Shown here one piece after another: positions 51,571 through 62,260 of a stretch of DNA of 64,000 bases. The DNA is taken from positions 1,426,001-1,490,000 of the forward strand of contig CBDAPZ010000001.1 of NCBI GenBank assembly GCA_965198855.1, written 5' to 3'. The DNA comes from BOG-908 sp965198855 (GTDB lineage: Bacteria; Pseudomonadota; Alphaproteobacteria; Acetobacterales; Acetobacteraceae). Position 1 is the stretch's first letter; every line of letters begins with the position of its first letter. A program made the position numbers and the translations under genes. The notes under the pieces are model-generated. The model worked only from the letters and a program-made list of their open reading frames with translations, did not search any database and was not told the origin of the DNA.

Positions 51571-51744
51571 ATGACGCGTCTTATCCTGGCTTTACTTGCG
51601 TGTGCCGGTATCGCTTCGGCTCTACCTGCGAAGGCTGAAGTCGTGATGCCCGGCGTGACGGTGGCGAATGCCGGTCACTCTCCCCTCGCGATGGATGTTC
51701 GCTACCGCCACCATCGCCGCTATCATCACCACCCCCGCGCATAG
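51571..51744 (+). CDS. Small secreted His/Arg-rich peptide
   Basis: A 57-residue product with a signal peptide (TRLILALLACAGIASALPAKA) and a mature part of about 35 residues. The mature part ends in RYRHHRRYHHHPRA, with seven histidines and five arginines in the last 15 residues. A GGGA ribosome-binding site and a long palindromic terminator frame it. No family recognised. The His cluster could bind Zn, Cu or Ni in the periplasm; that is inference. It could also be longer at the N-terminus (ATG 51442), but then the signal peptide would be internal. Confidence 0.55.
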   Translation: MTRLILALLACAGIASALPAKAEVVMPGVTVANAGHSPLAMDVRYRHHRRYHHHPRA

Positions 51745-51773
51745 GCTGTTCCAGTCGCGCGTTGAGATCGGCT

Positions 51774-51805
51774 GAAGGCGGCACGAGCATGCTCGTGCCG
51801 CCTTC
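51774..51805. terminator. 32-bp perfect palindrome between the His-rich peptide and DUF1192 genes
   Basis: Arms GAAGGCGGCACGAGCA and TGCTCGTGCCGCCTTC, with no loop bases. It lies 30 bases after the small secreted peptide gene and 12 bases from the end of the convergent DUF1192 gene, so it can end both transcripts. Confidence 0.75.
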
Positions 51806-51816
51806 GACGAATGGCC

Positions 51817-52008
51817 TCAGAGTCGCTTGAAGAAACTATCCGCAACGCCCCTTGCGCCATCCTTCTTTGCAATCGCTGCTTCCGCGCGTGTTATCTCAGC
51901 GCGCAACTCGCTGATATAGCTCTGCAAATCTGCGACACTCAGCGGATCGAGCGGCAGGATCTCCAGCCTGTGCCTTCTTGCAGGCCTGACTTCTTCGTCT
52001 TCGATCAT
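51817..52008 (-). CDS. DUF1192 family protein
   Basis: A 63-residue alphaproteobacterial protein. It begins with an acidic MIEDEEV, has the family segment LEILPLDPLSVADLQSYISEL, then a helix rich in Arg/Glu/Ala, and ends in ADSFFKRL. Probably a short coiled coil. Function unknown. It is divergent from trcR. Confidence 0.85.
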   Translation of the reverse strand: MIEDEEVRPARRHRLEILPLDPLSVADLQSYISELRAEITRAEAAIAKKDGARGVADSFFKRL

Positions 52009-52151
52009 TGAACTACCTTGACCGGCTTGGGTGCCACGTCACATATCCCGCGGTAGATGAAATAGTGGCGCGCCCCACGCCGCGGGTCCCCTGACAAGCA
52101 GACGAGAGACCCGACAGCCTGGACGCGGCCTGCGCCGTAAGGATTTTTGCC

Positions 52152-52730
52152 ATGACATTGCCTTTGATGCCTAAAGCCACCGCCGTCTGGCTGATCGACA
52201 AGACCGCACTCACCTTTACCCAGATCGCGGAATTCTGCGGCATGCACCCGCTCGAAGTCCAGGCCATCGCCGACGGCGAAGTGGCACAGGGCATCAACGG
52301 TTACGATCCCGTGGCCAACAGCCAGGTGACCGCCGAGGAGATCGCACGCTGCGAGAAGGACCCCGAGGGGCGGCTGAAGATCATGCCGATCACCAGCCAT
52401 ACGCCGAAGAAGCAGAAAGGCGCCCGCTACACGCCGGTTGCCAAACGCAATGACCGGCCTGACGGCATTGCCTTCGTGCTGCGCAACTACCCGCAGCTCT
52501 CCGAGGCACAAGTGATCAAATTGCTGGGAACGACCAAGGACACTATTCAGAAGGTGCGCGATCGCCAGCATTGGAACAGCCCCAACATCAAGCCGCGCGA
52601 TCCGGTGATCCTGGGGCTCTGCACCCAGACGGATCTCAATGCGATGGTGAACGCGGCCAATGACCGCCTGGCGCGCGAAGGCCGGGCCGTTCCGCCGCCG
52701 CCGCAGATCGAGGCGGACGAAGCCGCCTGA
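52152..52730 (+). CDS. trcR: Cell-cycle transcriptional regulator TrcR (DUF1013)
   Basis: A 192-residue DUF1013 protein, conserved almost only in alphaproteobacteria. The segment PLMPKATAVWLIDKTALTF, then TQIAEFCGMHPLEVQAIADGEVA and the SEAQVIKLLGTTKDTIQKVRD helix-turn-helix are diagnostic. The family is annotated as a cell-cycle transcription regulator that associates with RNA polymerase. It is followed by a strong hairpin terminator and is divergent from DUF1192. Confidence 0.92.
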   Translation: MTLPLMPKATAVWLIDKTALTFTQIAEFCGMHPLEVQAIADGEVAQGINGYDPVANSQVTAEEIARCEKDPEGRLKIMPITSHTPKKQKGARYTPVAKRNDRPDGIAFVLRNYPQLSEAQVIKLLGTTKDTIQKVRDRQHWNSPNIKPRDPVILGLCTQTDLNAMVNAANDRLAREGRAVPPPPQIEADEAA

Positions 52731-52735
52731 GAATC

Positions 52736-52766
52736 GGTACCAGGGGGCTTTTTGCCCCCTGGTACC
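52736..52766. terminator. Terminator shared by trcR and the convergent YdcH-like gene
   Basis: Perfect arms GGTACCAGGGGGC (52736-52748) and GCCCCCTGGTACC (52754-52766) with a loop of five T residues. Confidence 0.8.
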
Positions 52767-52773
52767 GTGCTTA

Positions 52774-52941
52774 TCAGGCGCCGCGCAGACGCTCCATTTC
52801 CTCTTTCAGCCGTAGTTTTTCTACTTTCAATCGGGAAAGGGCACTGTCGTCAGGTCGCGGACGATGGTCCTCATCGAAAATCTTCATCTCGAGACTGGCG
52901 TGACGATTGCTCAGGCTTTCGATACGGGCTTGCAGGCTCAT
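52774..52941 (-). CDS. YdcH (DUF465) family small coiled-coil protein
   Basis: A 55-residue protein: SLQARIESLSNRHASLEMKI, a short polar linker (DEDHRPRPDD) and a second helix LSRLKVEKLRLKEEMERL. This two-helix hairpin with the final Lys-rich helix is the DUF465/YdcH pattern. Function unknown. A second DUF465 gene starts 211 bp away in the opposite direction. I see no gene between them. Confidence 0.85.
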   Translation of the reverse strand: MSLQARIESLSNRHASLEMKIFDEDHRPRPDDSALSRLKVEKLRLKEEMERLRGA

Positions 52942-53152
52942 GGTGCCTCCGTGCTTGAAGATTGCACTCGATAAGATGGGTGCAACCGAATCGTAATACA
53001 AAGGCTGGCCGGAACACCAACCAAAAATCACGGTCGACGCGGACGCCCGGTCCACCGTTGATCGACTCTTCGCGAGGACATATGCGACGCCGGTCTTGCC
53101 CTTTCGTGCAACAAGTGCTTTCGCCAGCCGCCAGCCATGGTAATGAGCCGAC

Positions 53153-53353
53153 ATGCTGACCGACCATGATTCCCTGTTGCGCAGGCTCCACGAATTGCGC
53201 AGCGAGCACAGGGACCTGGACACCGTCATTGCCCGCCTCGTCACCCACCCGCTCGACCAGTTGCAGGTTCAGCGGCTGAAAAAGCGCAAACTGCTGCTGA
53301 AGGATGAGATTTCCTGGCTCGAAAGCCACCTGATCCCGGACAACATCGCCTGA
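53153..53353 (+). CDS. YdcH (DUF465) family small coiled-coil protein
   Basis: A 66-residue two-helix protein (LLRRLHELRSEHRDLDTVIARL, quoted from helix 1 in part; LQVQRLKKRKLLLKDEIS from helix 2). It overlaps the purE ATG by one base (TGATG), so it is translated together with purEK. It shares the family but little identity with the divergent gene at 52774. Confidence 0.85.
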   Translation: MLTDHDSLLRRLHELRSEHRDLDTVIARLVTHPLDQLQVQRLKKRKLLLKDEISWLESHLIPDNIA

Positions 53354-53844
53354 TGGCCGAGATTGCCGAGATCGGCATCATCATGGGCAGCCAGTCGGAC
53401 TGGGCCACGATGAAGAATGCCGCCGACACGCTCGGCACGCTCGACATCCCTTACGAAACCCGCATCGTCTCCGCCCATCGCACGCCGGACCGCCTGGCCG
53501 AGTACGCCCGGAGTGCTGCCGAGCGCGGGCTGAAGGTGATCATCGCCGGCGCCGGCGGGGCGGCCCACCTGCCCGGCATGTGCGCTGCCTGGACCCAATT
53601 GCCGGTGCTCGGCGTGCCCGTCGAGAGCCACGCGCTCTCGGGCATGGATAGCCTGCTCTCCATCGTGCAAATGCCCGCCGGCATCCCCGTGGGCACGCTG
53701 GCCATCGGCCGCGCCGGCGCAATCAACGCCGCTCTCCTGGCGGCCAGCATCCTCAGCCTCACCGACAAACCCTTGGCCGCGCGTCTTGCCGCCTATCGCG
53801 CCAACCAGACCGAGGCGGTGGCCGAAACCCCGACTATTTCGTGA
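53353..53844 (+). CDS. purE: N5-carboxyaminoimidazole ribonucleotide mutase
   Basis: PurE (class I) moves the carboxyl group of N5-CAIR to C4, step 6 of purine synthesis. The 163-residue protein has IIMGSQSDWATM (phosphate loop), SAHRTPDRL with the catalytic His, GAGGAAHLPGM and GVPVESHALSGMDSLLSIVQMP, quoted in part. Normal length. It overlaps purK by four bases (GTGA). Confidence 0.96.
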   Translation: MAEIAEIGIIMGSQSDWATMKNAADTLGTLDIPYETRIVSAHRTPDRLAEYARSAAERGLKVIIAGAGGAAHLPGMCAAWTQLPVLGVPVESHALSGMDSLLSIVQMPAGIPVGTLAIGRAGAINAALLAASILSLTDKPLAARLAAYRANQTEAVAETPTIS

Positions 53845-54974
53845 GCGCGCCGCTGCCGCCAGCCTCCACGATCGGCATCATCGGCGGCGGCCAGCTCGGC
53901 CGCATGTCGGCGATGGCAGCGGCCCGGCTCGGCTTTCGCTGCCACATCTACACGCCGGAGGCCGACGGCCCTGCCAGCCAGGTCGCAGCCCGCACCAGCC
54001 TCGGCGCCTATGACGACCTCGATGCCCTCGGCCGCTTCGCCCGTAGCGTCGATGCCGTGACCTTCGAGTTCGAGAACGTCAGCGCTGCCGGCCTTGATGC
54101 GCTTGCCGGAGTCACCCCGGTGCACCCGTCCCCCACCATCCTGCGCACCAGCCAGGACCGGCTTGTGGAAAAATCCTTCTTTGAAAATGCGGGCGCCCGC
54201 GTCGGCGCCTGGATGGCCGTGGAGGATCGCGCCGGGCTCGATGCGGCCGTGGCCAAGCTCGGCCTGCCCAGCGTGCTGAAAACCACCCGCCTCGGCTATG
54301 ACGGCCGCGGCCAGGCCGTGCTGCGCGCGCCTGAAGATCTGGATGGCGCCTGGGAGCGCCTGGCGCCTAAACCGCTCATCGTGGAGAAATTCGTCGATTT
54401 TGCCTGCGAGCTTAGCGTGATTGTCGCCCGCAATGCCGCCGGGGACATCGCCGCCTTCGACGCTGTGGAAAACCGCCACCGCCACCACATCCTCGACCTC
54501 ACCCTTGCCCCCGCGCAGGTGATCCCGGAGATCGCCGACGCCGCCAGAGCCCTCGCCATCCTCATTGCCGAAAAGCTCGATCTGGTAGGCCTGCTCGCCA
54601 TCGAGCTGTTCGTGGATAGCGACGGCAACCTGTTGGTGAACGAAATGGCGCCCCGCCCCCATAATTCCGGCCATTGGACGATCGACGCCTGCCCCTGCAG
54701 CCAGTTCGAGATGCACATCCGCGCGGTCGCCGGCTTGCCACTACCGCCCGCCACACGCCATTCCGACGCGGTGATGAAGAACCTCGTGGGCCCCGATGAT
54801 CTCGAACTATGGCCACAGATCCTCACCACCCCAGGCCTGATCCCGCATCATTACGGCAAAGCGGAAGCCAGGCCGGGGCGAAAGATGGGACATGTCACCA
54901 CGCTGTTCCCCAAGGGTGCGCTGCCGGGGGCGTTTGGGATCGAAGCGGCGCTGGGGGTCTTGGGGAAAGGCTAG
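53841..54974 (+). CDS. purK: N5-carboxyaminoimidazole ribonucleotide synthase
   Basis: ATP-grasp enzyme that carboxylates AIR to N5-CAIR, the substrate of PurE. The 377-residue product starts at GTG. It shows IIGGGQLGRMSAMAA at 13-27, the ATP-grasp loop KTTRLGYDGRGQ and NEMAPRPHNSGHWTIDAC with the metal- and phosphate-binding residues. The stop codon falls at the edge of the terminator hairpin. Confidence 0.96.
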   Translation: MSAPLPPASTIGIIGGGQLGRMSAMAAARLGFRCHIYTPEADGPASQVAARTSLGAYDDLDALGRFARSVDAVTFEFENVSAAGLDALAGVTPVHPSPTILRTSQDRLVEKSFFENAGARVGAWMAVEDRAGLDAAVAKLGLPSVLKTTRLGYDGRGQAVLRAPEDLDGAWERLAPKPLIVEKFVDFACELSVIVARNAAGDIAAFDAVENRHRHHILDLTLAPAQVIPEIADAARALAILIAEKLDLVGLLAIELFVDSDGNLLVNEMAPRPHNSGHWTIDACPCSQFEMHIRAVAGLPLPPATRHSDAVMKNLVGPDDLELWPQILTTPGLIPHHYGKAEARPGRKMGHVTTLFPKGALPGAFGIEAALGVLGKG

Positions 54975-54998
54975 GCCAAGGGGCTCTGCCCCTTGGCC
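54974..54998 (+). terminator. Terminator of purK
   Basis: Arms GGCCAAGGGGC and GCCCCTTGGCC around TCT, followed by TTCCTTTT. The stem begins on the last base of the purK stop codon. Same sequence family as the arms of the element at 7902-8093. Confidence 0.75.
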
Positions 54999-55033
54999 TT
55001 CCTTTTGCCCACCCTCTGCGCTACTTCGAAGTC

Positions 55034-57685
<2,652 letters not shown>

Positions 57686-57693
57686 AGACGGAC

Positions 57694-57764
57694 AAAAACG
57701 GCCACAGATTTCGTAGATTACAAAGATTTTCGACCGTTTTCCAATCCGAGTAATCTGTGGCTAA
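57694..57764. repeat. Inverted repeat between alaS and the GH3 gene
   Basis: CCACAGATT near 57701 is repeated in inverse as AATCTGTGG near 57752, with an AT-richer centre (GTAGATTACAAAGATTTT). It may act as a terminator for both convergent genes. Confidence 0.45.
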
Positions 57765-57782
57765 ACTTCTTCTTCCCGGATT

Positions 57783-59954
57783 TTAGGGCGGCAGGCTCCG
57801 CTCACCGATTTTGACTGAAACATGCAAAGGCAGATCTTCCGCCGAAGTGCCGACGGCGATGTCGTACGTGCCACCTGGAACGTGCCAGCCATGCGCAGCA
57901 ACATCGAAATCTGCCAACAAACGCGGATCGATCTTGATTTCTGCCCCATGAGACTCACCGGGCTGTAAACGGTGCTGAGCCCAGCCGAGCAAGCGATGCT
58001 CAGGCGTGCCATTCCTCGCGATGAGATAAAGTTCCGCGGTGTCCGTACCTGCCCGCACGCCGGTATTGTGCAGAACGACTTTGGCGGTTGGCACGTCACC
58101 GTCGGTAATTTCCAACCCGGTGTGCGAAAACGCTGTGTAGGACAAGCCGAATCCAAATGGAAAAAGTGGTTTGATCGCCTTTCGCGCAAACCATCGATAA
58201 CCTATGTCGGCGCCCTCGGCGTAGGTAACATCGATCCTCGTGCCATCCGGCTGGGTAAAGCCGGGTATGTCGGGGCGTGGCAATTGCGCCTCGCTGGTGG
58301 GAAACGTCACCGGCAGGCGGCCGGACGGGTCGACACTGCCAAACAACGCATCCGCGATCGCCTCGCCACCGCGGGCGCCCGCATACCACGCTTCCATGAC
58401 CGCCTGAACCTTGCCTAGCCAGGGCATCGAGATAGCTCCGCCGGTTTCCAGAACAACGATGGTGTGCGGGTTTGCCGCCCCCACAGCGGCGACCAGCGCA
58501 TCCTGTCCGTCCGGCAGGCTCAGATCCGGCACGTCGACCGCTTCGGACATCCATTGGGTGACGAAGACGATAGCGATGTCGCAGGTCGCGGCGACCGCCG
58601 CGGCTTGCGCAGGATAATGCCCCTCATCAACGCGCAAGACCGCGTGCGGTGCCGCAGCCCGGATGGCTGCCATAGGAGAGGACGGATCGTAGATCTCCGT
58701 TTGCCAAGCGGAGACGATGCCGTCGAAGGCGCGCGGCACACGCAGCGCCGCGCCGCCGACCGGAAATACCTGCGACGAGCCGCCACCCGATAGAACGCCT
58801 TGATCGGCGTGCCCACCGATGATCGCGATGCTGTGCAGTGTGGAGGGCAGCGGCAGCAACGCATCTTGATTGCGCAGCAGAACCAGGCCTGAGGCGGCAA
58901 CCCTCTTTGCGATGTCCGCATCCGCGTCGGCGTCGATCGGCGTGTGCACAGGCGGATTGTCGAACAGCCCCACAGTGAACATCGCGCGCAGGATGCGTGT
59001 CGTCATGTCCTGCAGGCGGCCGGCGGGCACTACGCCGCTGGCGAGTGCTGCGCGTAAAGGTGCATCGAAATACACGGCGTTGTCGAACTCCGCACCAGAT
59101 TCCTGGTCCAGGCCATGATTGGCTGCCGCCACATCATGCACGGCGCCCCAATCCGACATCACCCAGCCGGGATAATGCCAATCACCCTTCAGGACAGTGT
59201 CGAGCAGGCTCGCATTGTCGCAGCCATACGCGCCGCCGATCAGGTTATAGGAACACATCACCGCACCCGGGTGGCCGTCCTCGATGGCGATCTCGAACGC
59301 CAGCAGATCGCTCTCGCGGGCGGCTTGCGGCGCGATATGCACATCGGCCATCATACGCAGAGTTTCCTGATCGTTGAATGCAAAGTGCTTGATCGTGGAA
59401 ATAACGTGGCGGCTTTGTATGCCACCGATGATCGCACCATCCAGCCGGCCTGCGAGCAGCGGGTCCTCGCCGAGATATTCGAAATTGCGGCCGTTGCGCG
59501 GATCGCGCGCGAGGTTCACCCCGCCTGCGAGCAACACGTTCATGCCACGGCGATGCGCCTCCTCGCCGATCATCGCGCCCGCTTCGCGGGCAAGTCCCAT
59601 GTTCCAGCCGGACGCCATGGCAAGACCCGACGGCAACGGCGTATCGCCCTCCCCAGCCCGCACATTGCCGGGGTCGGCTATCCCCAAACCTGCATCGCTT
59701 TCCTGCAAGGCGGGGATACCCAGACGTGGTATGCCGGGAACGTATCCGGCAGATCCCACGGCACCTTCAGGAATTTTGCCGTTTTTGCCGAGTGGAAATC
59801 CGACAACGCCATGCACGAGGGCAATGCGCTCCTCTTGCGTCAAACGCGCCTGAAACTCGGCAGTACGCTGCTCCGCCGTGGCCGCGGCAAAAGCCTGCGT
59901 AGCGCAGAAAAGCCCCGTCAGAGCCGCGAAGAAACGCAGGAACACGCTGATCAC
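57783..59954 (-). CDS. Secreted glycoside hydrolase family 3 beta-glucosidase-type enzyme
   Basis: A 723-residue enzyme with a signal peptide (ISVFLRFFAALTGLFCATQAFA, quoted in part as FFAALTGLFCATQAFA). The GH3 N-terminal barrel has DAGLGIADPGNVRAGEGDTP, KHFAFNDQE and the nucleophile Asp268 in VMSDWGA. The alpha/beta sandwich and a fibronectin III-like C-terminus (GWHVPGGTYDIAVGTSAEDL) complete the usual BglX layout. GTG start overlaps the preceding lipoprotein stop (GTGA), so it is the last gene of the Mla-type operon. Substrate unknown; periplasmic. Confidence 0.9.
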   Translation of the reverse strand: MISVFLRFFAALTGLFCATQAFAAATAEQRTAEFQARLTQEERIALVHGVVGFPLGKNGKIPEGAVGSAGYVPGIPRLGIPALQESDAGLGIADPGNVRAGEGDTPLPSGLAMASGWNMGLAREAGAMIGEEAHRRGMNVLLAGGVNLARDPRNGRNFEYLGEDPLLAGRLDGAIIGGIQSRHVISTIKHFAFNDQETLRMMADVHIAPQAARESDLLAFEIAIEDGHPGAVMCSYNLIGGAYGCDNASLLDTVLKGDWHYPGWVMSDWGAVHDVAAANHGLDQESGAEFDNAVYFDAPLRAALASGVVPAGRLQDMTTRILRAMFTVGLFDNPPVHTPIDADADADIAKRVAASGLVLLRNQDALLPLPSTLHSIAIIGGHADQGVLSGGGSSQVFPVGGAALRVPRAFDGIVSAWQTEIYDPSSPMAAIRAAAPHAVLRVDEGHYPAQAAAVAATCDIAIVFVTQWMSEAVDVPDLSLPDGQDALVAAVGAANPHTIVVLETGGAISMPWLGKVQAVMEAWYAGARGGEAIADALFGSVDPSGRLPVTFPTSEAQLPRPDIPGFTQPDGTRIDVTYAEGADIGYRWFARKAIKPLFPFGFGLSYTAFSHTGLEITDGDVPTAKVVLHNTGVRAGTDTAELYLIARNGTPEHRLLGWAQHRLQPGESHGAEIKIDPRLLADFDVAAHGWHVPGGTYDIAVGTSAEDLPLHVSVKIGERSLPP

Positions 59955-60517
59955 ACCGAAGCTGGCAGAGAGATTGCAGCCGCGAGTTTGTCGATCAACA
60001 TCTCTTCCAACGCCACGACATCATGGTCGTTGGCCACCGCGCCCGACAGGCTGAACTGCACACGGTCCCGCACAAGATTGGCACGCGCATCTGCCGGCAC
60101 CACCTGCCAATCCGCAGTAATCTCGGCGGCACCATTTGCCGTAATCTCGAGACGGCTGATCGACACCAGCAGACGCTCGCTGGGCGGCGTGAGCTGCCGC
60201 ACGTCGGTCACCAGCGCCTCAGGATGACGCGCGGCGAGCTTGCGCGTCAGCATCGAGGTAATCTCCAACGACAGCCGGCTTGCCCAGCGCCCCGTCTTGC
60301 TCCTGCGCAAGATACTACCGTCCTGCAGAAGGATATCTTCGGTGTCGAGATCATCGGGGATCGTCACCCGCGCCACTTCGATCACGAACGGATGGTCACC
60401 AAGCGAGGATTCCGCCGCCTGCCCCGGCTGGTCCGACAAGGTGTAGAGGATGAGCGGCGGCGCACCGCAGCTTGCGAGCGCCATGACCGATATCAGGCAG
60501 GCTAAGGAGACTCTCAC
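59951..60517 (-). CDS. ABC-type transport auxiliary lipoprotein (PqiC/MlaB-like component)
   Basis: A 188-residue outer-membrane-directed lipoprotein. The lipobox LASC ends a short signal peptide (RVSLACLISVMALASCG). The domain continues LILYTLSDQPGQ, with the VARVTIPDDLDTEDILLQDG segment, which fits the DUF330 / ABC-type transport auxiliary lipoprotein family. These partner MCE proteins in moving lipids between the membranes. GTG start overlapping the mlaD stop. Confidence 0.88.
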   Translation of the reverse strand: MRVSLACLISVMALASCGAPPLILYTLSDQPGQAAESSLGDHPFVIEVARVTIPDDLDTEDILLQDGSILRRSKTGRWASRLSLEITSMLTRKLAARHPEALVTDVRQLTPPSERLLVSISRLEITANGAAEITADWQVVPADARANLVRDRVQFSLSGAVANDHDVVALEEMLIDKLAAAISLPASV

Positions 60518-61482
60518 TGGCGCCGTCCTGTCAGCAGAAGTTGCGGGTTGCGTTCCACATCGCTGGCGAAGCCGCGCAAAGCTGCCATCGTGGCGGCCAG
60601 ATCGCGCAACGTCGCTTCGAGATCCAGGCGCATGCCGGCGCGCTCATTGGTCAGGCCATGTACGTTGTCCAGCACCGCGCGGGCATGATCCATCGTCTCC
60701 GACGCCTGCGCCAGCACGGCATGCAGATCTGCACTGCGCAAAGTCAGCTGCTTGTCGCCGGAGCTTGCGAGGTGGTTGAGCGAATCCAATGTCGTATCGA
60801 GCCGGCCGCGCAGATCGGCAATCGCGTGTGCCGCCTCGTCGAGCGCCACCTGCGAATGATCCGAGGTCGTCTGTAGGCTTGCGATCAGCGCAGGCAGGTT
60901 ATCAACCAGCCTTTCGCCGAGCAGATGGACAGTCTTCAGTGTCGCATTGGCATTATCTGCCAGTTCACGGAGTGGCAGCTGGGTGATCTGCTGCTTGATC
61001 TGTTCGAGATCCGAGACTTTCGCGGGTATCTCGATCAGATCGGTGACGTCCGGGTGGAAATTGGCCGGCGCGGCGGCATCGAAATCAAGATCGATTTCCG
61101 ATTGCCCGGTGACGAAACTCACCTGATTGATCTCCGCACGAAGGCCGCGCTTGACCAGATTTGCAATCACCGGGTCATCTGGATCCTGCTTGGAGACATG
61201 GATGTTGTCACGAAACATTCTGACGATGACAGGGATATACGCCACATGCGTCTTCGGATCGAACTCCAGCGCGATACTCAGCACGTTGCCGACACGCACC
61301 CCACGAAAATTCACCGGCGCACCCACCGCAAGCCCCGAGATCGAATCCTGGAAAACAATGGCATAGCGGCGCGACGTGCTGCCGATATGAAATTTGCCGA
61401 ACAGCAATATCGCACCCACTGCCAGAATAGCGCCGCCGAGCACGAAAAGACCCACCCATGTCTGCTTGTCAGCCTTCATCAC
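60514..61482 (-). CDS. mlaD: MlaD/MCE family lipid-binding protein
   Basis: A 322-residue inner-membrane-anchored periplasmic protein with one N-terminal helix (WVGLFVLGGAILAVGAILLF at about 10-29). The MCE domain is at about 39-115 (YAIVFQDSISGLAVGAPVNF, then RGVRVGNVLSIAL). A long helical C-terminal region (LLGERLVDNLPALIASLQTT, LAHL-type heptads) follows. MCE subunits form hexameric tunnels that carry phospholipids. It overlaps mlaF and the lipoprotein gene by four bases each. Confidence 0.92.
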   Translation of the reverse strand: MMKADKQTWVGLFVLGGAILAVGAILLFGKFHIGSTSRRYAIVFQDSISGLAVGAPVNFRGVRVGNVLSIALEFDPKTHVAYIPVIVRMFRDNIHVSKQDPDDPVIANLVKRGLRAEINQVSFVTGQSEIDLDFDAAAPANFHPDVTDLIEIPAKVSDLEQIKQQITQLPLRELADNANATLKTVHLLGERLVDNLPALIASLQTTSDHSQVALDEAAHAIADLRGRLDTTLDSLNHLASSGDKQLTLRSADLHAVLAQASETMDHARAVLDNVHGLTNERAGMRLDLEATLRDLAATMAALRGFASDVERNPQLLLTGRRQ

Positions 61483-62258
61483 GCGTGCTCCTTGTCGGCG
61501 GGGTGATGGCCGATATGGCCGCGCTGCATAAAGGCAGCCACGCGCGGATCGGTGGTGGTATCGCGCAATGTGCGCGGCGCGCCATGCGCGATGGCCGTGT
61601 GCGTTTCGGCATCGAGAAACACGCCATCATCGGCAATGGCGTAAAGGCTGGCGAGCTCGTGGCTGACGATGATGATGGTCGCCCCCAGGCCGCCGCGAAT
61701 GTTCAGTATCAGATCGTCCAGCCGTGCAGAGGTGATGGGATCCAGCCCCGCAGAGGGCTCGTCGAAAAACAATATGTCCGGATCGAGCGACAGCGCGCGG
61801 GCGAGGCCTGCACGTTTGCGCATGCCGCCGCTCAGTTCGGACGGCAGCAGATCGATCGCCTGCTCCATCCCCACCAAAGCGAGTTTCACCCGCACTTGGC
61901 GCTGGATTGCGGCCTCATCCAGCTTGGTGAACATCCTGAGCGGTAATGCCACGTTTTCGCCGACGCTCAGCGCGCTCCATAGCGCCCCGCTCTGGAACAG
62001 CACGCCCATGCGACGGCCGATGGCCGCGCGGCGCGCCTCGCCGGCGGCCCAATAAGCTTCTCCATCGACGGTCACATCGCCGGCCAGCGGGCAGAGCAAC
62101 CCGATTATTGCCTTCAGCACCGTGCTCTTGCCGCAACCGCTGCCGCCCATCACCGCAAATATGCTGCCCTTCTTCACATCGAAGGAAAGATCACGCTGTA
62201 TCACCTTCTGTCCGTAGGCCAGGGTCAGCCCATGCACGGAAACGAGCGTCTCGTTCAT
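61479..62258 (-). CDS. mlaF: ABC transporter ATP-binding protein (MlaF-like)
   Basis: A 259-residue ATPase of the Mla-type lipid transporter. Walker A GGSGCGKST at 38-46, Q-loop FQSGALWSALSV, signature LSGGMRKRAGLARAL and Walker B ILFFDEPSAGLDP are intact. The Q-loop GALF/GALW form and the LPLRMF segment are typical of MlaF. ATG at 62258 follows the mlaE stop by two bases. Confidence 0.93.
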   Translation of the reverse strand: MNETLVSVHGLTLAYGQKVIQRDLSFDVKKGSIFAVMGGSGCGKSTVLKAIIGLLCPLAGDVTVDGEAYWAAGEARRAAIGRRMGVLFQSGALWSALSVGENVALPLRMFTKLDEAAIQRQVRVKLALVGMEQAIDLLPSELSGGMRKRAGLARALSLDPDILFFDEPSAGLDPITSARLDDLILNIRGGLGATIIIVSHELASLYAIADDGVFLDAETHTAIAHGAPRTLRDTTTDPRVAAFMQRGHIGHHPADKEHA

Positions 62259-62260
62259 GC

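Noticed and set aside
54809..55033. N-terminal extension of AlaS
   Set aside because: It lies inside purK and reads through the purK terminator; the AlaS family begins at 55034.
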